Notes: a model not told the origin generated them from the sequence alone. 64,000 nucleotides of DNA from Comamonas sp. BIGb0152 (GCF_024809975.1 NZ_JANUDY010000011.1:62001-126000); one strand, 5' to 3'; shown: positions 27,494 to 36,622, counted from the first letter of the stretch. Program-made: numbers and translations.

Positions 27494-30397
27494 ATGAGCG
27501 ACACTACCAGCCAACCGATCTCCCAACCAGGTCTCGATAGCCTGTCCAAGTCTTTTGAGCCCTCGGCCATTGAAGCCCAATGGGGCCCCGAATGGGAAAA
27601 GCGCGGCTACGGCAATGCCGGCTATCGCGGCACCGGTGCGCCGAATGCGGAATCGGTGGCTGAGCAGCGCAACTTCTCGATCCAGCTGCCGCCACCCAAT
27701 GTGACCGGCACCTTGCACATGGGCCATGCGTTCAACCAGACGATCATGGATTCGCTCACCCGCTACCACCGCATGAAGGGCTACAACACGGCCTGGATTC
27801 CGGGCACGGACCATGCCGGTATCGCTACGCAGATCGTGGTGGAGCGCCAGCTGCAGGCGGCCGGCCAAAGCCGCTATGACCTGGGCCGCGAGAACTTTGT
27901 CGCCAAGGTCTGGGAATGGAAGGAGCAGTCGGGCAACACCATCACCACGCAGATGCGCCGCATGGGCGATACGGTGGACTGGAGCCGCGAGTACTTCACC
28001 ATGGACGATAAGCTCTCCAAGGTGGTGACCGAGACCTTCGTCAAGCTCTACCAGCAAGGCCTGATCTACCGTGGCAAACGCCTGGTGAACTGGGACCCGG
28101 TGCTGCAATCGGCCGTGTCTGACCTGGAAGTGGAAAACCAGGAAAAAGACGGCTCGCTGTGGCACATTGCCTACCCGCTGACCAGCGGCGAAGGCCAGCT
28201 GGTGGTGGCCACCACCCGCCCCGAGACCATGCTGGGCGACGTGGCCGTGATGGTGCACCCCGAAGACACGCGCTACCAGCACCTGATCGGCCAGACCGTG
28301 ACCCTGCCACTGGTGGGCCGCCAGATCCCGATCATTGCCGACGACTATGTGGACCGCGAGTTCGGCACGGGCGTGGTCAAGGTCACGCCTGCGCATGACC
28401 AGAACGACTACCAAGTGGGCCAGCGCCACAAGCTGCCGATGATCGTGGTGCTGACTCTGGAAGCCAAGATCAACGACGAAGCGCCCGAGAAATACCGTGG
28501 CATGGACCGCTTTGTGGCGCGCAAGGCCATCGTGGCCGATCTGGAAGCCCAGGGCCTGCTGATCGAGACCAAGAAGCACAAGCTGATGGTGCCCATCTGC
28601 GACCGCACCGGCCAAGTGATCGAGCCCATGCTGACCGACCAGTGGTTCATCGCGATGAGCAAGGTCAGCGACCAGGACCCGACTGGCAAGAGCATTGCGC
28701 AAAAGGCCATCGACGCGGTCGCCAGCGGCGATGTGCAGTTTGTGCCCGAGAACTGGGTCAACACCTACAACCAGTGGATGAACAACATCCAGGACTGGTG
28801 CATCTCGCGCCAGCTGTGGTGGGGCCACCAGATTCCCGCCTGGTATGACGAAGAAGGCAATATCTACGTGGCCAAGAGCGAGGCCGAAGCCCAGGCGCAA
28901 GCGCCCGGCAAGGTACTGCGCCGCGACGCCGATGTGCTGGACACCTGGTACTCCTCGGCGATGGTACCGTTCAGCACCATGGGCTGGCCCGAGCAAGGCG
29001 ATGCTGCCGACGACGACTTCAACCTCTACCTGCCCTCCTCGGTGCTGGTGACGGGTTACGACATCATCTTCTTCTGGGTCGCCCGGATGATCATGATGAG
29101 CACGCACTTCACCGGGCGCGTGCCGTTCAAGCATGTCTACATCCACGGCCTGGTGCGCGATGCGCAAGGCAAGAAGATGTCCAAGTCCGAAGGCAATGTG
29201 CTCGACCCCGTTGACCTGATCGATGGCATTGCACTCGAACCCCTGCTGGACAAGCGCAGCGTGGGCCTGCGCAAGCCCGAGACGGCACCCCAGGTGCGCA
29301 AGAACACGCAAAAGGAATTCCCCGAAGGCATTCCCGCCTACGGTGCCGATGCGCTGCGCTTTACCTTTGCCGCGCTGGCATCGCTGGGCCGCTCGATCAA
29401 CTTTGACAGCAAGCGCTGCGAGGGCTACCGAAACTTCTGCAACAAGCTCTGGAACGCTTCGCGCTTTGTGCTGATGAACTGTGAAGGCCATGACTGCGGC
29501 CTGCTGGAACACAGCCAGGACCAGTGCGCCAGCGGCGACTACCTGCAGTTCAGCCAGCCCGATCGCTGGATCGTCTCGCAGCTGCAAAAGGTCGAGGCCG
29601 AGGTGGCCAAGGGCTTTGCCGAGTTCCGCCTGGACAACGTGGCCAACACGCTCTATGACTTTGTCTGGAACGAGTTCTGTGACTGGTACCTGGAAATCGC
29701 CAAGGTGCAGATCCAGACTGGCAACGAAGCCCAGCAGCGCGCCACCCGCCGCACCCTGATCCGCACCCTGGAAACCATTCTGCGCCTGGCCCACCCGATC
29801 ATTCCGTTTGTGACCGAGGAGCTGTGGCAAAAGGTGGCCCCGGTGGCCGGCCGTGCCGGCGCATCGGTGGCGATTGCCGCCTACCCGCAAGCCCAGCCCG
29901 AGAAGATCGATAACGCGGCGGTGGAGTACGTTGCCCGCATCAAGCAGATGGTGGATGCCTGCCGCGCGCTGCGCGGTGAAATGGCCGTCTCGCCCGCCCA
30001 GCGCGTGCCCTTGCTGACGGTGGCCGGCTCGGCCGAAGGCGCTGCCTTCCTGCGTGCCAATGCCGATGTGCTCAAGAACCTGGCCAAGCTGAGCGAGGTC
30101 AAGGTGTTTGACGACGAAGCCACCTGGGCAGCCGAAGCACAGCATGCGCCGGTATCGGTGGTGGGCGATGCACGCCTGGCGCTGTTTGTGGAAGTGGACG
30201 TGGAGGCCGAGAAGCTGCGCCTGGGCAAGGAGATCAAGCGCCTGGAGGGCGAGATCACCAAGGCCAACGCCAAGCTGTCGAATGAAGCCTTCTGCGCCAA
30301 GGCGCCCGCTGCGGTGCTGGACCAGGAGAAAAAGCGCATGGCCGATTTCGGCGCCTCGGTGAGCAAGCTGCAAGAGCAGCTCCAGCGCCTGGGCTGA
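27494..30397 (+). CDS. valS: Valyl-tRNA synthetase
   Basis: The 967-residue class I synthetase charges tRNA-Val. The HIGH motif is TLHMGHAF (about 73-80), and the KMSKS loop is KKMSKSEGN (about 560). The editing domain lies between them ([20 protein letters not shown]). The C-terminal coiled coil ([20 protein letters not shown]) binds tRNA. ATG 27494 ([16 protein letters not shown]) is chosen; the upstream open frame carries no valS features. Confidence 0.97.
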   Translation: MSDTTSQPISQPGLDSLSKSFEPSAIEAQWGPEWEKRGYGNAGYRGTGAPNAESVAEQRNFSIQLPPPNVTGTLHMGHAFNQTIMDSLTRYHRMKGYNTAWIPGTDHAGIATQIVVERQLQAAGQSRYDLGRENFVAKVWEWKEQSGNTITTQMRRMGDTVDWSREYFTMDDKLSKVVTETFVKLYQQGLIYRGKRLVNWDPVLQSAVSDLEVENQEKDGSLWHIAYPLTSGEGQLVVATTRPETMLGDVAVMVHPEDTRYQHLIGQTVTLPLVGRQIPIIADDYVDREFGTGVVKVTPAHDQNDYQVGQRHKLPMIVVLTLEAKINDEAPEKYRGMDRFVARKAIVADLEAQGLLIETKKHKLMVPICDRTGQVIEPMLTDQWFIAMSKVSDQDPTGKSIAQKAIDAVASGDVQFVPENWVNTYNQWMNNIQDWCISRQLWWGHQIPAWYDEEGNIYVAKSEAEAQAQAPGKVLRRDADVLDTWYSSAMVPFSTMGWPEQGDAADDDFNLYLPSSVLVTGYDIIFFWVARMIMMSTHFTGRVPFKHVYIHGLVRDAQGKKMSKSEGNVLDPVDLIDGIALEPLLDKRSVGLRKPETAPQVRKNTQKEFPEGIPAYGADALRFTFAALASLGRSINFDSKRCEGYRNFCNKLWNASRFVLMNCEGHDCGLLEHSQDQCASGDYLQFSQPDRWIVSQLQKVEAEVAKGFAEFRLDNVANTLYDFVWNEFCDWYLEIAKVQIQTGNEAQQRATRRTLIRTLETILRLAHPIIPFVTEELWQKVAPVAGRAGASVAIAAYPQAQPEKIDNAAVEYVARIKQMVDACRALRGEMAVSPAQRVPLLTVAGSAEGAAFLRANADVLKNLAKLSEVKVFDDEATWAAEAQHAPVSVVGDARLALFVEVDVEAEKLRLGKEIKRLEGEITKANAKLSNEAFCAKAPAAVLDQEKKRMADFGASVSKLQEQLQRLG

Positions 30398-30448
30398 TCC
30401 CGCCTGGGCCGGGCAGAAATCAGCACATAATGCCCGATGACCCTGCAC

Positions 30449-30476
30449 ACAAAGGCGCAGCTTGCTGCGCCTTTGT
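30449..30476 (+). terminator. Hairpin downstream of valS
   Basis: The 13-bp stem ACAAAGGCGCAGC/GCTGCGCCTTTGT has a 2-nt loop. It has no long T-run, so it may stop valS transcripts inefficiently or let some read into galU 30 bp later. Confidence 0.6.
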
Positions 30477-30505
30477 CACACCCGAGTCCTGGAAACCAAG
30501 TATTT

Positions 30506-31393
30506 ATGACTACACCGACCCGTGTCCGCAAAGCCGTATTCCCCGTCGCTGGCCTGGGGACCCGTTTTCTGCCCGCCACCAAGGCATCGCCCAAGGAAAT
30601 GCTGCCAGTGGTGGACAAACCGCTGATCCAGTACGCCGTGGAAGAGGCCTACGAGGCCGGCATCCGGGACATGATCTTTGTCACCGGCCGCAGCAAGCGC
30701 GCGATCGAAGACCACTTCGACACCGCCTATGAACTGGAAAATGAGCTGGAAAATGCCGGCAAGCAAGCCATGCTGGACCTGGTGCGCAGTGTTAGCCCCG
30801 ACGACATGAACTGCCTGTTTGTGCGCCAGCCGCGCTCCCTGGGCCTGGGCCATGCCGTGCTCTGCGCCGAGCCACTGGTGGGCAATGAGCCCTTTGCGGT
30901 GCTGTTGGCCGATGATTTGATGACCGGCGTGCCCGGTGGCCCCGGCGTGATGGCGCAAATGACCGCCGCCTTCTCCAAGCAAGGCCGCTCGCTGCTCGCC
31001 GTGCAAGAGGTGCCGCTGGAGCACACCAAGCGCTACGGCATCGTCAAGGGCGAGTCGGCAGGCGGCCCCTTGATGCGCATTGACGAAATTGTGGAGAAGC
31101 CCTCCCCCGAGAAAGCGCCCTCCCGCATGGGCGTGGCCGGCCGCTATGTGCTCACCCCCGGCATTTTTGACGAAATTCGCAACCAGCCCAAGGGCGTGGG
31201 CGGCGAGATCCAGCTCACCGATGCCATCGAGCGGCTGATGCACAGCGAGACGGTCTACGCCTACCAGTACAGCGGCAAGCGCTATGACTGCGGCAGCAAG
31301 GAAGGTTTTTTGCAGGCCACCGTGGAGCTGGCCCTGCAGCACCCCGATGTGGGCGATGACTTCCGGGCCTTTTTGAAGAACCTGCAGTTCTGA
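30506..31393 (+). CDS. galU: UTP-glucose-1-phosphate uridylyltransferase
   Basis: The 295-residue enzyme makes UDP-glucose for polysaccharide and LPS synthesis. The nucleotide-binding start is [20 protein letters not shown] with [20 protein letters not shown]. Other motifs are [24 protein letters not shown], and the C-terminal [20 protein letters not shown]. Length equals the family norm. A strong bidirectional hairpin separates it from the convergent tusA-like gene. Confidence 0.96.
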   Translation: MTTPTRVRKAVFPVAGLGTRFLPATKASPKEMLPVVDKPLIQYAVEEAYEAGIRDMIFVTGRSKRAIEDHFDTAYELENELENAGKQAMLDLVRSVSPDDMNCLFVRQPRSLGLGHAVLCAEPLVGNEPFAVLLADDLMTGVPGGPGVMAQMTAAFSKQGRSLLAVQEVPLEHTKRYGIVKGESAGGPLMRIDEIVEKPSPEKAPSRMGVAGRYVLTPGIFDEIRNQPKGVGGEIQLTDAIERLMHSETVYAYQYSGKRYDCGSKEGFLQATVELALQHPDVGDDFRAFLKNLQF

Positions 31394-31423
31394 TCGCCTG
31401 CGCGGTTTAAACCACTGCACCCC

Positions 31424-31461
31424 AAAAAACCAAGGCCTGCAATACGCAGGCCTTGGTTTTT
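31424..31461. terminator. Bidirectional terminator between galU and tusA-like gene
   Basis: The 15-bp perfect stem (AAAACCAAGGCCTGC and its complement, loop AATAC) is flanked by A-run and T-run, so it can serve both convergent transcripts. Confidence 0.92.
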
Positions 31462-31498
31462 ACAGCGCCACTCAGCGCAGGCGCAAGTTATAGCGGCC

Positions 31499-31735
31499 TC
31501 AGCGGCGGCGCAGGATGTGGATGAACTCCTCACCCAGCGTCTGCTGCTCTACCAGCTCATTGCCGGTTTGTTTGGCAAAGGCCTGAAAATCCCGGATCGA
31601 GCCGGTATCCGTTGCCACCACCTTGAGCAGTTGCCCGCTCTGCATGGTAGCCAAGGCCTTCTTGGCTTTCAAAATCGGCAGCGGGCAATTGAGCCCCCGG
31701 GTATCCACTTCCTGGTCAATATCCATGGTGTTCAT
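31499..31735 (-). CDS. TusA-family sulfur carrier protein
   Basis: The 78-residue protein has the CPxP signature (Cys17, NCPLPILKAKKAL) after VDTRGL, as in TusA/SirA. The active Cys carries persulfide sulfur for tRNA thiolation or other sulfur transfer. The start MNTMDIDQEV is at 31735, with a second ATG three codons on. It lies near the Nudix and cysM genes on the same strand, and sulfur metabolism links it to cysM. Confidence 0.88.
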   Translation of the reverse strand: MNTMDIDQEVDTRGLNCPLPILKAKKALATMQSGQLLKVVATDTGSIRDFQAFAKQTGNELVEQQTLGEEFIHILRRR

Positions 31736-31758
31736 TCGTTATTGATGCCCGGCCCTGC

Positions 31759-32385
31759 TTAGCCCAGGCGGGGCGCCACCACAAAGCGGGCATCCTCTTC
31801 CCAGTAATTCACCGGCCACTTGGCCGGATCGGGATCGGGGTTCTGGTTGTTGGGGCGGAAGGCGCCAAACCGCACCGGCTCGCCCTTGCTTTTGACCCAT
31901 TCGGCCATCGCATACCCCGTGCCCGATGGCCAGCACAGCACATCCTGCGCGGTCTTCCACTGGTACTCCACCAGCTCGGGCGACAGGCGCACGTCCTCGG
32001 GCTGGCCCGCTACGCGCACATGGTAGGCAATCAGCACCTGGTTCATGCGCAAAAACTCCCAGCAGCCAATCAGGCGCAGGGCCTTGGTCTGCAGGCCGGT
32101 TTCTTCCAGCACTTCACGGGCAATGCCAGCCTCGGGCGATTCACCCGCTTCCATAAAGCCGGTGATCAGGCCAAACATGCCCGGTTGCCACAGCGCATTG
32201 CGCGCCAGCAGCACCTGGCCCTGGTCGTTCTCAACTACGGCGGCCAGCACGGGCGTGGGATTGCCCCAGTGCGTCCAGCCGCATTCGGGGCAGCGCAGCC
32301 GGCTGACATCGCCGCTGTCCTCGGCCACCACCATCCATTGCAGCGCCGTGGCGCAGTTCAGGCAAAATTTTGTTTCGTATTGCAT
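31759..32385 (-). CDS. Nudix hydrolase with N-terminal zinc ribbon (NADH pyrophosphatase-like)
   Basis: The 208-residue protein has four cysteines in two CxxC pairs (C8/C11 and C32/C35) forming a zinc ribbon. A full Nudix box follows at 76-97 (G-x5-E-x7-REVLEETG). The combination resembles NudC-type enzymes that split NADH or NAD-capped RNA, but the NudC SQPWPFPxS motif is absent. The tail (GAFRPNNQNPDPDPAKWP) is specific to a Burkholderiales subgroup. The substrate is unproven. Confidence 0.85.
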   Translation of the reverse strand: MQYETKFCLNCATALQWMVVAEDSGDVSRLRCPECGWTHWGNPTPVLAAVVENDQGQVLLARNALWQPGMFGLITGFMEAGESPEAGIAREVLEETGLQTKALRLIGCWEFLRMNQVLIAYHVRVAGQPEDVRLSPELVEYQWKTAQDVLCWPSGTGYAMAEWVKSKGEPVRFGAFRPNNQNPDPDPAKWPVNYWEEDARFVVAPRLG

Positions 32386-32433
32386 AGGGCTTTCATGCCG
32401 GCAGCCGAGCGCCAGTGGCTCGGCGCTGCGCGT

Positions 32434-33345
32434 TCAGGCGGGAAACACGCCGGTGGACAGATAGCGGTCCCCCCGGTCGCAGACGACAAACACAATGGTA
32501 GCGTTGCGTTCGCGGCGCGCAATTTCCTGGGCGACATGGCAGGCGCCCGCCGCGGAGATACCGGCAAAAATGCCTTCCTCACGGGCCAGCCTGCGGGCCA
32601 TGTCCTCGGCATCGTTCTGGGTCACATACACCATCTCGTCGACGGCGCTTGGGTCATAAATCTTGGGCAGGTATTCTTCCGGCCACTTGCGGATGCCGGG
32701 GATGCGCGAGCCCTCAGTGGGTTGGGCGCCGATGATGCGCACGGCCGGGTTCTTTTCCTTGAGATAACGCGAGACGCCGGTGATCGTGCCGGTCGTGCCC
32801 ATGGCACTGACAAAGTGGGTAATCTTGCCGCCCGTCTGCTCCCACAGTTCAGGGCCGGTGGTCTCGTAGTGGGCGCGCGGGTTGTCCGGGTTGGCAAACT
32901 GGTCCAGCACAATGCCCTTGCCTTCGGCCACCATCTTGTCGGCCAGGTCGCGGGCATATTCCATGCCGCCGCTCTTGGGCGTCAAGATTAGCTGTGCGCC
33001 ATAGGCCTTCATGGTCTGCGCACGCTCGATAGACAGGTCCTCCGGCATGATCAGCACCATGCGGTAGCCTTTGATGGCAGCGGCCATCGCCAGCGCAATA
33101 CCGGTGTTGCCCGAAGTCGCCTCAATCAAGGTGTCACCGGGCTTGATCTCGCCACGCTCTTGCGCCCGCTGGATCATCGACACTGCCGGCCGATCCTTGA
33201 CCGAGCCGGCCGGGTTGTTGCCTTCGAGCTTGCCCAGCACCACATTGCCATGCGCGTCGTTGTAGTCCGCACCAATGCGTTGCAGGGCCACCAACGGGGT
33301 CTTGCCGATGGCATCTTCAATCGTTGGGTATTTTTTGGGGCTCAT
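32434..33345 (-). CDS. cysM: Cysteine synthase B (O-acetylserine sulfhydrylase)
   Basis: The 303-residue PLP enzyme makes cysteine from O-acetylserine and sulfide or thiosulfate. The PLP lysine is Lys50 in NNPAGSVKDR, the phosphate/substrate loop is EATSGNTGIALAM, and the distal loop is VSAMGTTGTITGVSRYL. The CysM type is indicated by IPGIRKWPEEYLP. ATG 33345 is chosen; another ATG at 33357 is possible, and neither has a strong Shine-Dalgarno. Its start lies only 38 bp from the divergent tRNA-Leu, so the two promoters must overlap. Confidence 0.93.
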   Translation of the reverse strand: MSPKKYPTIEDAIGKTPLVALQRIGADYNDAHGNVVLGKLEGNNPAGSVKDRPAVSMIQRAQERGEIKPGDTLIEATSGNTGIALAMAAAIKGYRMVLIMPEDLSIERAQTMKAYGAQLILTPKSGGMEYARDLADKMVAEGKGIVLDQFANPDNPRAHYETTGPELWEQTGGKITHFVSAMGTTGTITGVSRYLKEKNPAVRIIGAQPTEGSRIPGIRKWPEEYLPKIYDPSAVDEMVYVTQNDAEDMARRLAREEGIFAGISAAGACHVAQEIARRERNATIVFVVCDRGDRYLSTGVFPA

Positions 33346-33382
33346 TATTTGTGCCATAATTGCGAGCTGCGATACAGACACA

Positions 33383-33467
33383 GCCCGGGTGGTGAAATTG
33401 GTAGACGCAGGGGACTCAAAATCCCCCGCCGCAAGGCGTGCCGGTTCGATTCCGGCCCCGGGCACCA
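33383..33467 (+). tRNA. tRNA-Leu (anticodon CAA)
   Basis: The 85-nt type II tRNA includes an encoded CCA. The acceptor arms GCCCGGG (33383-33389) and CCCGGGC (33457-33463) pair perfectly. The anticodon stem GGGGA/TCCCC holds loop CTCAAAA with CAA at 33417-33419. It has the long variable arm typical of tRNA-Leu and the T-arm CCGGTTCGATTCCGG. It reads UUG codons and marks the left side of the prophage-like region. Confidence 0.97.
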
Positions 33468-33472
33468 CACTC

Positions 33473-33508
33473 AAAGCCGTTAAGTTTAAACAACTTAGCG
33501 GCTTTTTC
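33473..33508 (+). terminator. Rho-independent terminator after tRNA-Leu
   Basis: The 14-bp stem AAAGCCGTTAAGTT/AACTTAGCGGCTTT (one G-T pair) with a T-run begins 6 bp after the tRNA. Confidence 0.92.
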
Positions 33509-33777
33509 TTTGTCTGTGTGCGATCCCAATAAACCGTGGCGTTCCATAAAAACGAACTCGCGTTTCATAAAAAACATAGCAGCCGACATTCTAACCATGG
33601 GCCAAGCCCCTTGTTACGTTGGTGTTGGGCGGTCCGCCGCAGCCACGGTGCCCTCCTTCCAACGCAGCCTGCCTCCCGCCCCCCGGCCAGCGTATTTATC
33701 CATCTCGTGGCCCCAGCAACGCAAAAAAGAGCCTCCCCGGCACCAGATGGCGCCAGGGAGGCTCTTTGCATAAAAGA
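33509..33777. other. Left boundary of the prophage-like element
   Basis: The gap between the tRNA-Leu terminator and the Rz stop has no gene. It should contain the junction between chromosome and phage DNA. I found no second copy of the tRNA 3' end elsewhere in the window that would prove integration here. Confidence 0.4.
33723..33767 (-). terminator. Rho-independent terminator at the end of the phage late operon
   Basis: The 12-bp stem AAAGAGCCTCCC/GGGAGGCTCTTT has an A-run on the left giving a U-tract in the reverse-strand RNA. It begins 11 bp past the Rz stop. Confidence 0.88.
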
Positions 33778-34317
33778 TCAAGGGGCGGCGCAGGCTTTGT
33801 CGCCTTCATCACCACCAAGCCGGCGCTCGGTATTGACCTGGCTGCACAGCGCAGCTACTTCCGCGTCTCGCCGCCTAAGATCGCCTCCGAGTTCTGCGAC
33901 CACGCCGAGGCCTTCTGCAAGCTGGCGGTCGAGGGCTGCGGCTTGATCTGCAAGATCGCTGCGGGCAGCGGCGTCGGCCTGGGCTTGCGCGCGATAAGTG
34001 GCGGCTCTGCGGTCGGCGCTGCGCTGCAGCCGCTCAGCACGGGCAAGCTCAGCACGCACATCCACATCAATGCCAGTCTTAAAGGCTGCCAGCTTGTCAG
34101 CGTTGTAGATCGTATCTTGGGCATGTTTGCTCTCCAATTGGGCGGTTTGGGCTTCGTCTTTGCGGGCACCCTCAGCCCGTGCGGCCAGATCTCGCGCCTG
34201 GTCTGCGCGCAGCTCTGCAAGGCGGATATTTGTTTGCCAGCCTTTGACCGCCCATCCAGCCGAGAAAGCCAGCGCGGCAATGGTGGCCACCAGGATCAGC
34301 TTGATCTGCATGGTCAT
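33778..34317 (-). CDS. Phage Rz-like i-spanin
   Basis: The 179-residue protein has an N-terminal signal-anchor helix (MTMQIKLILVATIAALAFSA) and a long charged alpha-helical periplasmic domain rich in Ala, Arg and Glu (ARAEGARKDEAQTAQLESKH). This is the classic Rz layout. It should span the periplasm with Rz1 and fuse inner and outer membranes at lysis. Its ATG overlaps the lysozyme stop (ATGA). An Rz1-like lipoprotein gene is nested in another frame inside it. Confidence 0.8.
   Translation of the reverse strand: MTMQIKLILVATIAALAFSAGWAVKGWQTNIRLAELRADQARDLAARAEGARKDEAQTAQLESKHAQDTIYNADKLAAFKTGIDVDVRAELARAERLQRSADRRAATYRAQAQADAAARSDLADQAAALDRQLAEGLGVVAELGGDLRRRDAEVAALCSQVNTERRLGGDEGDKACAAP
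33855..34124 (-). CDS. Phage Rz1-like o-spanin lipoprotein, nested inside Rz
   Basis: A different frame within the Rz gene encodes a small lipoprotein with a hydrophobic leader and lipobox LPVLSGC (Cys near residue 33 from the ATG at 34124). A short Pro-rich mature region follows (AAPTAEPPLIARKPRPTPLP). This is what Rz1 looks like, and embedded Rz1 genes are well known in lambda-type phages. The exact start is uncertain (34124, 34067 or 34061). No independent ribosome-binding site stands out. Confidence 0.65.
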   Translation of the reverse strand: MPKIRSTTLTSWQPLRLALMWMCVLSLPVLSGCSAAPTAEPPLIARKPRPTPLPAAILQIKPQPSTASLQKASAWSQNSEAILGGETRK

Positions 34318-34946
34318 AAGCCCGCCTCGCAGATCTCGCCGTTGGCATCGCCCCGGCTCTGCAGGCCAGGCAGCACCGCCGACACACCGTTGACCGTGCC
34401 CCGGTTCCAGCGCAGGTTTTCTCGGCAGGCACCCACCACATCCCCCGCATTGGCCTTGCGCAGCAGGGTCGATCCCGCCAAAGCGGCCTCGCCTTTGTTG
34501 TGGATGAAGTCGATAAACACCGCCTGCTGCAGCGCCGTGTACTGCTCCCAAAAACGAAAAAGCCGCTTTGCAGCGGCTTCTGATGCCCGGTAGCTGGACT
34601 TTTCAAGCCCATAGCATTCAGCCGATGAGTAATAGCGCTCGGCCACCACTGCAGGCCCGGTGATTCCATTACAAACCGTCAGCGGCGCCCCTTTGCCCAG
34701 CTGGTCAAAATAGGGCCTGCCGATGTGGCGATAGCTGCTTTCGTAATAGCTGCCCATGACCATCGCGATCTTGGCGGCATCCGAAGTACCGGTGTCAGCC
34801 GCAACTGCCTGGATGTAGTGGCTTTGCTCGGCCATCGCTTGGGCGGCAACCTGGTCGCGCTCAGCCACCATATAGCCGCCACCGCCTGCCACAAGCGCAG
34901 CCAAGGCCATCAGCCCCACCCGCAGTGCATTGGGCACGCGGCTCAT
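34314..34946 (-). CDS. Phage SAR-type endolysin (GH24-like lysozyme)
   Basis: The 210-residue protein has a weakly hydrophobic Gly/Ala-rich N-terminal segment (VGLMALAALVAGGGGYMVA) typical of signal-arrest-release lysins. A lysozyme region follows with YESSYRHIGRPYFDQLGKG and LTVCNGITG, resembling the E...D...T core of phage GH24 enzymes with a longer spacing. The C-terminal pattern STLLRKANAGDVVGACRENL and VLPGLQSR fits GH24. It would cut peptidoglycan after release from the membrane. It overlaps holin upstream and Rz downstream by 4 bp each. Confidence 0.82.
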   Translation of the reverse strand: MSRVPNALRVGLMALAALVAGGGGYMVAERDQVAAQAMAEQSHYIQAVAADTGTSDAAKIAMVMGSYYESSYRHIGRPYFDQLGKGAPLTVCNGITGPAVVAERYYSSAECYGLEKSSYRASEAAAKRLFRFWEQYTALQQAVFIDFIHNKGEAALAGSTLLRKANAGDVVGACRENLRWNRGTVNGVSAVLPGLQSRGDANGEICEAGL

Positions 34947-35281
34947 GGCGCCGTCCTGGGCGTCTCGCTCGGATGCTGGTATTCATCGAGCGTCATGTTG
35001 ACCGTCTGCTTGTGCGGCGCCATCCACCCCCAGCGCTCGAAAGCCGGGCGCCAGAGCTTTTTCCAGAACCACTCACAAATCAATAATGAGGTGTAGAGCG
35101 CCGCCACGATGGAGGCAATAGTGCCCCAGGGAATGGCGTTCACCCAGTGCCAGGTCTGCGCACTGGCGTTGACGGTGGCAGCCTGGGCCAGCTTGTCCGC
35201 CACATCGGTCTGCGCTGCCGTGGCCAAGGTGACAGCACTGGTCGCCTTAGCAATCGGCATGCTGATATCTGTGCTTTGCAT
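34943..35281 (-). CDS. Putative phage holin
   Basis: The 112-residue protein has one clear membrane helix (GTIASIVAALYTSLLICEWF) followed by a basic, Trp-rich stretch (WKKLWRPAFERWGWM). It has an AGGAGG site before ATG 35281 and overlaps the lysozyme start. Position directly before the endolysin suggests it controls lysis timing. Similarity to a defined holin family is not obvious, so function rests mainly on context. Confidence 0.6.
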   Translation of the reverse strand: MQSTDISMPIAKATSAVTLATAAQTDVADKLAQAATVNASAQTWHWVNAIPWGTIASIVAALYTSLLICEWFWKKLWRPAFERWGWMAPHKQTVNMTLDEYQHPSETPRTAP

Positions 35282-35297
35282 CAGGCCTCCTAAAAAT

Positions 35298-35320
35298 AAA
35301 AAAAACCCGCCGAAGCGGGT
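35298..35320 (-). terminator. Intrinsic terminator between SGNH hydrolase and holin
   Basis: The stem ACCCGC/GCGGGT with loop CGAA has an eight-A run on the left (U-tract on the reverse strand). It lies inside the late gene string, 20 bp after the SGNH stop, so late antitermination or an internal promoter would be needed for full lysis expression. Confidence 0.75.
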
Positions 35321-35339
35321 CATGGGTGGTACAGCCAGG

Positions 35340-35996
35340 TCAAACGCACTTTGCCGCGCGGTCAATGGCTGCGATCAAGCGGGCCGCCAGGCGGCCCGTC
35401 GCGCCTTGGCTGCGATGGATATGGTCGTCCTGCAGGTCCCCTTCGCCTTGGTACTCCTGATCCCAACCCGCATGGATGACGCACTGTGCATCCGCCACTT
35501 CGCGCATTACTTGCTGGAAGGCCAGAAGATTGGCATCTTGCCCAGGGTCATAGTAACCACTGGGAATAGGCACAAGGCCTGTGAATACGGGAACGGCGCC
35601 CCCACTGCGAATGACCACCAGCGCATCGAGCAGTTGCTGCCGGTAGGCCTCTGGCGATAGATAACCGTAAGAGTCATTCAGGCCAAGGCCAAGCACTATT
35701 ACCTGCGCCTGGTGCGGCGCATCCTTGAACGCGGGCTGCGGACCTGCGGGATACATGTCGAGAGGCGCACCAGGAAACGGCTCCTGGTAGCCCTGCATGA
35801 AGTCCGCCATCCGCAGACCGCAAGCATTGCGATCTGTCAGCGCCCATTGAGGACGCTGCATGCGCATCTGCATCGCTGGCGTGCTCTCGCAGCCCCAGCC
35901 AAATAGAATGCTGTCCCCGTTTAGCTCTACTGATAAGGGACAGCAGCGTACGCAAAATTTGCGCAGGATTTTGCAGAGTAGTTCTTTAAATTTCAT
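35340..35996 (-). CDS. Phage-borne SGNH/GDSL hydrolase
   Basis: The 218-residue protein has the SGNH blocks: nucleophile Ser29 in GDSILFGW, GxND at Asn107 (GLGLNDS), and catalytic Asp191/His194 (DDHIHR). Such enzymes deacetylate or de-esterify glycans. In a tail-module setting one may modify the O-antigen or capsule that the phage binds. ATG 35996 follows AAGGA. Upstream DNA is markedly AT-rich, hinting at separate acquisition. Confidence 0.8.
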   Translation of the reverse strand: MKFKELLCKILRKFCVRCCPLSVELNGDSILFGWGCESTPAMQMRMQRPQWALTDRNACGLRMADFMQGYQEPFPGAPLDMYPAGPQPAFKDAPHQAQVIVLGLGLNDSYGYLSPEAYRQQLLDALVVIRSGGAVPVFTGLVPIPSGYYDPGQDANLLAFQQVMREVADAQCVIHAGWDQEYQGEGDLQDDHIHRSQGATGRLAARLIAAIDRAAKCV

Positions 35997-36304
35997 GTGT
36001 GGTTCCTTCATAGCAGATGAATAGTCAGACACTTCACATTTCCACCATTCCTCACTTTGAAATTAACGCCAACATAGAACTGCTCAATTATTGAGCAATA
36101 TATTGATGAGCTCTATCGTTTTGAAGCTCTACAAAATCAGCATAAGGTGCTACATTTTCAACCATCACAGCACTCGGAATCAGAAGTTGCCAAAATACCC
36201 AAATCTCTTACAAATTAGAAATTAAGTGCAGCCAGCCCCGAATAATCACACCGCACTACAAAGCACCCAAGTAGATAAACAAAAAAAGCCTAAGGCAAAC
36301 ATAA
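35997..36304. other. AT-rich intergenic region in the tail module
   Basis: No convincing gene is present. Base composition drops well below the flanks. A perfect palindrome TGCTCAA-TTA-TTGAGCA sits at 36081-36097. A 25-codon reverse frame (36088-36165, MVENVAPYADFVELQNDRAH) looks protein-like but is too short to trust and may be the remnant of a tail gene. Confidence 0.4.
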
Positions 36305-36610
36305 TCAGTAAAACTCCACTAATTGCCAAGAAATATCAGTATTCACATTTGCCGAAGAACCACTTCTCATACGAGTCGCTTGAATCTGAGACGCATTTAT
36401 TAGGTCTATACGTGGCTGATCAGCTGCATTATTTGGACTAGCAGTCCCAGCGCTGCAAGTCCAACCGGTAGTAATAAGCAAGGATTTGCTAGGATTTACC
36501 GGTGTTATATTCGCTACAACAGTAGGCGAGTTTGAACTCCAGCTAAATGTAATAGTTCCACGCTGAACACTTTTTACGCCACCCAAAAGCAAAGAATTTA
36601 AAGATGCCAT
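36305..36610 (-). CDS. Small phage tail-associated protein
   Basis: The 101-residue protein begins MASLNSLLLGGVKSVQRGTI and ends with NTDISWQLVEFY. The pattern of beta-strand repeats with a terminal VEFY resembles small proteins encoded next to phage tail fibres. It is followed by AT-rich DNA and preceded by the fibre gene with a 12-bp gap. Its function is unknown; virion attachment or fibre assembly is a guess from position. Confidence 0.6.
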   Translation of the reverse strand: MASLNSLLLGGVKSVQRGTITFSWSSNSPTVVANITPVNPSKSLLITTGWTCSAGTASPNNAADQPRIDLINASQIQATRMRSGSSANVNTDISWQLVEFY

Positions 36611-36622
36611 GTTTATTACTCC

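Noticed and set aside
27431..30448. A 1005-codon reverse frame opposite valS
   Set aside because: The forward strand encodes a complete valyl-tRNA synthetase; the reverse frame has no recognisable domain and no ribosome site.
33416..33598. A short reverse frame overlapping tRNA-Leu
   Set aside because: Its C-terminal residues come from reading the tRNA backwards, a common false call; no protein feature or ribosome site supports it.
36226..36441. A 71-codon forward frame rich in Lys, Asn and Ser
   Set aside because: It lies partly antisense to the small tail-associated gene in AT-rich DNA; no ribosome site and no matching context.
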